A DNA stretch of 47,548 nucleotides from Rapidithrix thailandica. Its GTDB lineage: Bacteria > Bacteroidota > Bacteroidia > Cytophagales > Flammeovirgaceae. Positions within the stretch are counted from its first letter, which is position 1. Each line of letters opens with the position of its first letter. The stretch is taken from positions 1 to 47,548 of the forward strand of contig NZ_JBDKWZ010000028.1 in the NCBI RefSeq assembly GCF_039710355.1. Reading direction: 5' to 3'. Shown piece after piece: positions 44,113 through 47,548 of this stretch. The position numbers and the translations under genes are program-made. The notes beneath the pieces were generated by a model, which saw only the letters and a program-made list of their open reading frames with translations, was not told where the DNA came from and did not search any database.

Positions 44113-45362
44113 AAGATGCTTTTTATTCTTTTCGCAATCTCATACGCCATCAATGGCGGGACAGCATTTCCAATCTGCCTGAAGCCTGGAGTTCTGTTAA
44201 TGCCTTCCCTAAGACCTTCAAAATAATAATCGTCCGGAAAGGATTGCAGTCTGGCAGCTTCACGAACTGTTATCGACCTGTTCTGACTGATATCAGGATG
44301 AATATAATAGTGTCCGTCTTTGGCTATATGGGCAACTACAGTTTGAGAATAAGGCTCATCCGGAGCTACTACCTTAAATCTGTCATAGAATGAATCTCTG
44401 TTTTTATGAGTTTTCAGACGATCCGGCAAATCATTATAATTCAGACGCTCTCGTTTTTTATTCCACTTTTTCAAAGCAATCCTGTAAATCTCTTTGTCTT
44501 GGTCTGTATGAGGCCGGGCAACATGCTGAGTCAATACATCAATTCCATTACGGATTAAGCTTTGTTCCAAATAACTGTTGGTGTCAGACTTATATGTTAA
44601 AAACTTGTCTTTTCCCTCTCCTGCCTGAATTCCAGGCAAATCCTCAAACAAGTGCCTCACCTTATAATCCGTGTTGATTTTGATTGATTCAAGATCAGGG
44701 ATATCCAATGACAATTCTTTTCTCCAGCCAATAATTATAATCCGTTTCCTGTTTTGTAACACTCCGAAGTTATTGGCTTCTACAATAAATAGCTTGAGAA
44801 AGTACCCTTTTGTCAGAAAGAGCTTTCTCATATCTTCCAGATAAATCCCGTTACCAGCTGATTTCAGTCCGACAACGTTTTCAAATACAAACATTTTAGG
44901 TTCGTATTTTCCAAGAAACTCGGCATAAGGTATATAAAGGTAGTTCCTCGGGTCATCTGACATACTTGTTTTAGACCTTGCCCTTCCTACCAATGAGTAG
45001 GCCTGACAAGGAGGCCCTCCAATTATCAAATCAACTTTCCTTACTCTCAGTTGTTCTTCAATTATTTTATTGATTTCAGAGTAATGTTCTGCCCCAATCG
45101 GCAAATTGATTATTGTATCCAATACTTCAGACGGTACAGAGGAATACAGTTCCTTTCTTGATATATCTCCTTTCAGATAAGCTATATAAAGGTCATATTT
45201 GTTAATGGATTTCAGATAATGATAAACTGCACGGGTTCTGAGCGTATAGCAGGCGGCATTGTCAATTTCAACATGTGCAACAGGTTTGAAACCAGCTCTG
45301 ATAAACCCTTCAGAGAGGCCTCCCGCTCCTGCAAATAGATCTATGTATTTCAATTCACTCAT
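44109..45362 (-). CDS. cytosine-5 DNA methyltransferase
   Basis: The 417-residue enzyme has the m5C methyltransferase motifs: motif I DLFAGAGGLSEGF (8-20), motif IV GGPPCQ with nucleophile C119, motif VI FENV (160-163), motif VIII QNRKRIIIIG, then TVREAARLQSFPDDY and RQIGNAVPP (motifs IX and X). It would add a methyl group to a cytosine and mark host DNA. It is separated by 225 bases from the MORC operon, so it may be a separate transcript. The vsr gene directly upstream supports Dcm-type activity. Confidence 0.93.
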   Translation of the reverse strand: MSELKYIDLFAGAGGLSEGFIRAGFKPVAHVEIDNAACYTLRTRAVYHYLKSINKYDLYIAYLKGDISRKELYSSVPSEVLDTIINLPIGAEHYSEINKIIEEQLRVRKVDLIIGGPPCQAYSLVGRARSKTSMSDDPRNYLYIPYAEFLGKYEPKMFVFENVVGLKSAGNGIYLEDMRKLFLTKGYFLKLFIVEANNFGVLQNRKRIIIIGWRKELSLDIPDLESIKINTDYKVRHLFEDLPGIQAGEGKDKFLTYKSDTNSYLEQSLIRNGIDVLTQHVARPHTDQDKEIYRIALKKWNKKRERLNYNDLPDRLKTHKNRDSFYDRFKVVAPDEPYSQTVVAHIAKDGHYYIHPDISQNRSITVREAARLQSFPDDYYFEGLREGINRTPGFRQIGNAVPPLMAYEIAKRIKSIL

Positions 45363-45378
45363 TTAATTCTGGTCTTAT

Positions 45379-45795
45379 TTATTTAGTTAGTTTGCGCACA
45401 AGGGATTGAAGGGTTCTTTCTCTCTTTTCAGGTTTTAGCTCACATTCCCATACAATAATTACCTTCCATCCTTCCTTAAACAGTAAATCGATATTTGCGA
45501 GATCTCTCTGTTTATTTTTATTGATTTTATCAACCCACCACTCTGTTCTTGTTTTGGGTACAACAAAATACTTGCATCCCTCATGGCCATGCCAAAAACA
45601 ACCATGGATAAATACCACGGTTTTGTATTTGGGAAACACCAAATCCGGTTTTCCAGGCAATTTTTTATCATGCAGCCGGTATCTGAACCCTTCAGAAAAT
45701 AAAAACTTTCTGACCAACATTTCAGGCTTTGTGTCTTTCCCTTTTATCCGGCTCATGTTGTAACTTCTTGTCACTGGTTTGTGTACATCAGCCAT
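45379..45795 (-). CDS. vsr: very short patch repair endonuclease
   Basis: The 138-residue protein matches the Vsr family: RSYNMSRIKGKDTKPEMLVRKFLF, then GKPDLVFPKYKTVVFIHGCFWHGHEGC and WWVDKINKNKQRD. Vsr nicks DNA beside T:G mismatches produced when 5-methylcytosine deaminates, and so keeps methylated sites intact. Its place 16 bases upstream of the cytosine methyltransferase gene is the usual pairing. The motifs, including the Asp and the Cys/His zinc-type residues, are intact. Confidence 0.95.
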   Translation of the reverse strand: MADVHKPVTRSYNMSRIKGKDTKPEMLVRKFLFSEGFRYRLHDKKLPGKPDLVFPKYKTVVFIHGCFWHGHEGCKYFVVPKTRTEWWVDKINKNKQRDLANIDLLFKEGWKVIIVWECELKPEKRERTLQSLVRKLTK

Positions 45796-46289
45796 TTAAT
45801 ATAGTATTTTTAAACAGGTTGACATTACTGTTAGTCCGGTTTATCTGATCAAATAATTTTGATTTATTACTTCCTGACTTTAAGGTATTATCAACCTTAT
45901 ACATTATCACAATTAATATTTTAAATATTTCATATAACCCCCTCAATAGCAAACAAATACATTATTTTTAATTTTTATTTGCTATAAAAATACAGCATAA
46001 ATATATAATTTGAAATTTTATATAAACACACATTGTTTTTTATGATTAAAAAACATTAAACTTTTCCAAGAAACCACCCAGTCACACCTTTTTCAACATT
46101 ATTCTCTCCCACCCCCTCAAAGCCCCACTCCCCAAACACGACTTGCATTTTTGCATACTTTGCACACCTCGCGAGTATAACCACTGTAAAGTGCTGTATT
46201 TCAATACTTTGTAGCATGAAAGTAAAATGCAAAGCCCTTGCATACTACGTTTTACTTTTTGTTGATTATCAATAACTTAGCGCTTTTGT
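45796..46289. other. AT-rich upstream region of the defence locus
   Basis: The stretch precedes the vsr-dcm genes and should hold their promoter. The first 300 bases are strongly AT-rich. From about 46140, short motifs built on TTTGCATACT, GCAAAG and TGCATAC recur. No gene or RNA is supported. Confidence 0.4.
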
Positions 46290-46357
46290 AGTATGCAAAC
46301 TGATTTTGCATACTTGCCGGGCAAGTGTGCAAAATGCAAATCGACAATTGCACACTT
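46290..46357. repeat. cluster of three overlapping perfect inverted repeats
   Basis: AGTATGCAAA/TTTGCATACT (46290-46299 with 46305-46314), ACTTGCC/GGCAAGT (46312-46318 with 46320-46326) and AAGTGTGCAA/TTGCACACTT (46323-46332 with 46348-46357) overlap within 68 bases. The repeated TGCA/GCAA words continue in the upstream 150 bases. This pattern suits a recombinase, replication or regulator site. Confidence 0.65.
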
Positions 46358-46624
46358 CACGCTTGTATCTTATTGATTTAAAACTAGTTGTAACAAAGTG
46401 TACAAAAATGCAAGTAGTATTTTTATAAAAGTTAAGAGTGAATAGGAAGAAAAGGGAGCCTATAGAAAAATCACAGCCCCTTTTTTGTACTTTAGAAAGT
46501 TTTAACCCCTTTCTACTCTCTTAGAAGTACTTTACTACATTTTAAAACCTTTCTAGTCCCTTAGAAGTGATTCTATATATGATTCTACAGGCCTTAAAAA
46601 GCTCTCTCCCCTTTAAGGAGAACT
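46358..46624. other. intergenic stretch between inverted-repeat cluster and terminator
   Basis: AT-rich. It contains repeated TTTCTA(G/C)TC-CTTAGAAGT-type phrases (46510-46575, e.g. CTCTTAGAAGTACTTTA and CCCTTAGAAGTGATTC). No gene is supported. Confidence 0.35.
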
Positions 46625-46658
46625 AAAAAGCCCCGGAAACGATGTCCCAGGGCTTTTT
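46625..46658 (-). terminator. intrinsic terminator after the DUF3987 remnant
   Basis: On the minus strand the stem AAAAAGCCC / GGGCTTTTT, with a further G/C pair, is followed by TTTTTAG. It lies 31 bases after the last stop codon (46689-46691). Confidence 0.65.
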
Positions 46659-46688
46659 GTAAGCTCTTCTCTACTTAAAGGAAAATTC

Positions 46689-47245
46689 TTATTGGTTTAA
46701 GATATACACGCTTTTACGGTCTATCCGGCCTCCGTAGCGTAAAACACCCGTTTTCCGGGCATTGGTCAGGTAATTGGCCGCCGAACGCTCGCTCATCTTG
46801 TACTCCCGTTTTAAGGTCTGTTTGATTTCCGGGCTTCCAGCTGGCTCTTGCCACCAAATACCTTTCGCCAGTTTACCCGGAAGTGTCCGGATTGGCCTTT
46901 ATAAGGAGAGGCATTGATAAAGTTAAACACCTTTAAAATCTGCTCTTCGTAGTACTCACAGAGCTGTGCAGCTGCATACGAGGACGGATAGGTCACATAC
47001 TCCAGGTTGGATTCGTGACAGGCCGCTCTCAGGCATTCCATCACTCCCGCCAGCCGGATATAATGCATCTTCATCCGGCTGTGTACAGACTTGTAAAAGG
47101 AGCTTTTCTGTGGGTCCCGCAAGCTGTTGATAAAGTCTACCTTCTTGTCGTCCCATTCGTAGTAAATCTCCATTGCCCGCTTGTCAAAGGCCAACACATG
47201 ACTTTCCAAATTTTCCTCTTTGGCTAGCTGGGCGGCCAGGCGGAG
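46689..47245 (-). pseudogene. C-terminal part of a DUF3987 protein, frameshifted
   Basis: About 140 residues in one frame (to the stop at 46811) match DUF3987: LAKEENLESHVLAFDKRAMEIYYEW, SFYKSVHSRMKMHYIRLAGVMECL, QLCEYYEEQILKVFNFINASPYKG. DUF3987 proteins are primase- or helicase-associated proteins of mobile elements. The small C-terminal winged-helix piece (EIKQTLKREYKMSERSAANYL, RYGGRIDRKSVYILNQ) continues in another frame to the stop at 46689-46691, so a frameshift lies near 46820-46870. The N-terminal two-thirds of the usual protein is missing, replaced at about 47245 by glycoside hydrolase sequence. Confidence 0.75.
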
Positions 47246-47422
47246 GTTCTGTTCTCCACCAGACCACATTGAGCTTTCGTTCAACACAATTCGGTCTGTC
47301 GCTATGCCACCTAAATCCATGGCGCCAAGGCGCCCGTTTCCTATGGGGCACGACTCTTCAAACGATTTCCCTGGCTTATCAAACCAAATACTTGTTGATG
47401 TCTTTGTAGAAGAGGAGGTATT
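47246..47422 (-). pseudogene. N-terminal fragment of a GH95-type glycoside hydrolase
   Basis: The encoded sequence IWFDKPGKSFEESCPIGNGRLG then AMDLGGIATDRIVLNESSMWSGG is the hallmark of GH95 (alpha-L-fucosidase-type) N-terminal domains. It joins in frame to the DUF3987 sequence at about 47245, so the rest of the enzyme is absent. Upstream it follows the stop codon of the GH43-like frame (47423-47425) in the same frame. No signal peptide precedes it, which suggests that GH43 and GH95 parts once formed one fused protein. Confidence 0.75.
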
Positions 47423-47548
47423 TTACCTGGTTTCAGTTTGTGACAAGGTATCTTGATAGCGAAACCAGTCGAAATCGGCAATACCATCTACACCGTCTTC
47501 CGTTGTACTAAAATTAAATAAAGCAAAACGATTGGCGGTCCATGGCCA
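47423..47548 (-). pseudogene. C-terminal end of a GH43-type glycoside hydrolase (partial)
   Basis: The final residues (ANRFALFNFSTTEDGVDG then IADFDWFRYQDTLSQTETR) match the concanavalin-like C-terminal domain that follows many GH43 catalytic domains, including the DFDWFRY end. The rest is outside the window. The TAA at 47423-47425 is followed in the same frame by a short Ser/Thr linker and the GH95 start, so a former bimodular enzyme may be broken here by a nonsense codon. Confidence 0.65.

Noticed and set aside
1..47548. CRISPR arrays, tRNA and rRNA genes
   Set aside because: No regularly spaced repeats, cloverleaf-like sequence or ribosomal RNA motifs were recognised on either strand. A tool scan was not possible.

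Overview
The window looks like Bacteroidota DNA, probably Cytophagia-like. The support is a type IX secretion C-terminal tail, Bacteroides-type Tra proteins (TraE/F/G/J/K/M/N), BfmA/BtgA-type mobilization genes, an RteC-like protein, a promoter with a -33 TTTG and a TAnnTTTG-like -7 box, and glycoside hydrolase fragments at the right edge. Nearly all of it is accessory DNA. No tRNA, rRNA or CRISPR array was seen.

Layout. (1) 1-4.9 kb is a graveyard of RHS C-terminal tips with toxin and candidate immunity genes, all on the minus strand and with the RHS parts broken. (2) 4.96-6.28 kb is an IS256-family insertion sequence. (3) 6.7-7.2 kb holds an orphan ECF sigma factor. (4) 7.7-28.9 kb is most of a Bacteroidota conjugative element. 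It carries an RteC-like regulator, an excisionase-like HTH protein, a replication pair with repeats inside the initiator gene, a large T9SS-exported FG-GAP protein as cargo, a BfmA/relaxase/VirD4 mobilization operon next to a candidate oriT, a 2OG-Fe(II) oxygenase, and a tightly overlapping type IV secretion operon (27950 down to 19816) that ends in two tandem VirB5-like paralogues. Only a truncated tyrosine recombinase is left near its right end. (5) 29.0-33.9 kb is an orphan type VI secretion cargo island: Hcp/TssD with a C-terminal extension, a metzincin-like metalloprotease effector, and three tandem lipoprotein paralogues that are probably immunity proteins, each followed by a hairpin. 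(6) 34.1-36.2 kb is an unrecognised three-gene operon (membrane protein, transglutaminase-like protein, membrane-anchored LEA14-like protein) with a divergent small HTH gene. (7) 36.3-45.8 kb is a defence locus: Vsr endonuclease, cytosine-5 DNA methyltransferase, MORC-type GHKL ATPase, Z1-domain helicase, PD-(D/E)XK nuclease and AIPR protein. (8) 45.8-47.5 kb has an AT-rich region with nested inverted repeats, a frameshifted C-terminal piece of a DUF3987 protein, and an in-frame junction into the start of a GH95 gene preceded by the end of a GH43 gene.

How the parts work together. The conjugative genes would form a VirB/D4-like channel: TraG is the VirB4 ATPase, TraJ VirB6, TraK VirB8, TraN VirB9, TraM VirB10, TraE/F VirB2/3-like, with the VirD4-like coupling protein and a relaxase acting at the candidate oriT. 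Loss of the integrase suggests the element is stranded here or depends on an integrase elsewhere. The type VI module would send a protease through the Hcp tube of a machine encoded elsewhere, with periplasmic lipoproteins protecting the cell. The defence locus resembles the MORC/Z1 restriction-like systems predicted by Iyer, Abhiman and Aravind (2008). Here the methyltransferase and Vsr would mark or maintain self DNA, and the MORC, Z1, nuclease and AIPR proteins would act on foreign DNA.
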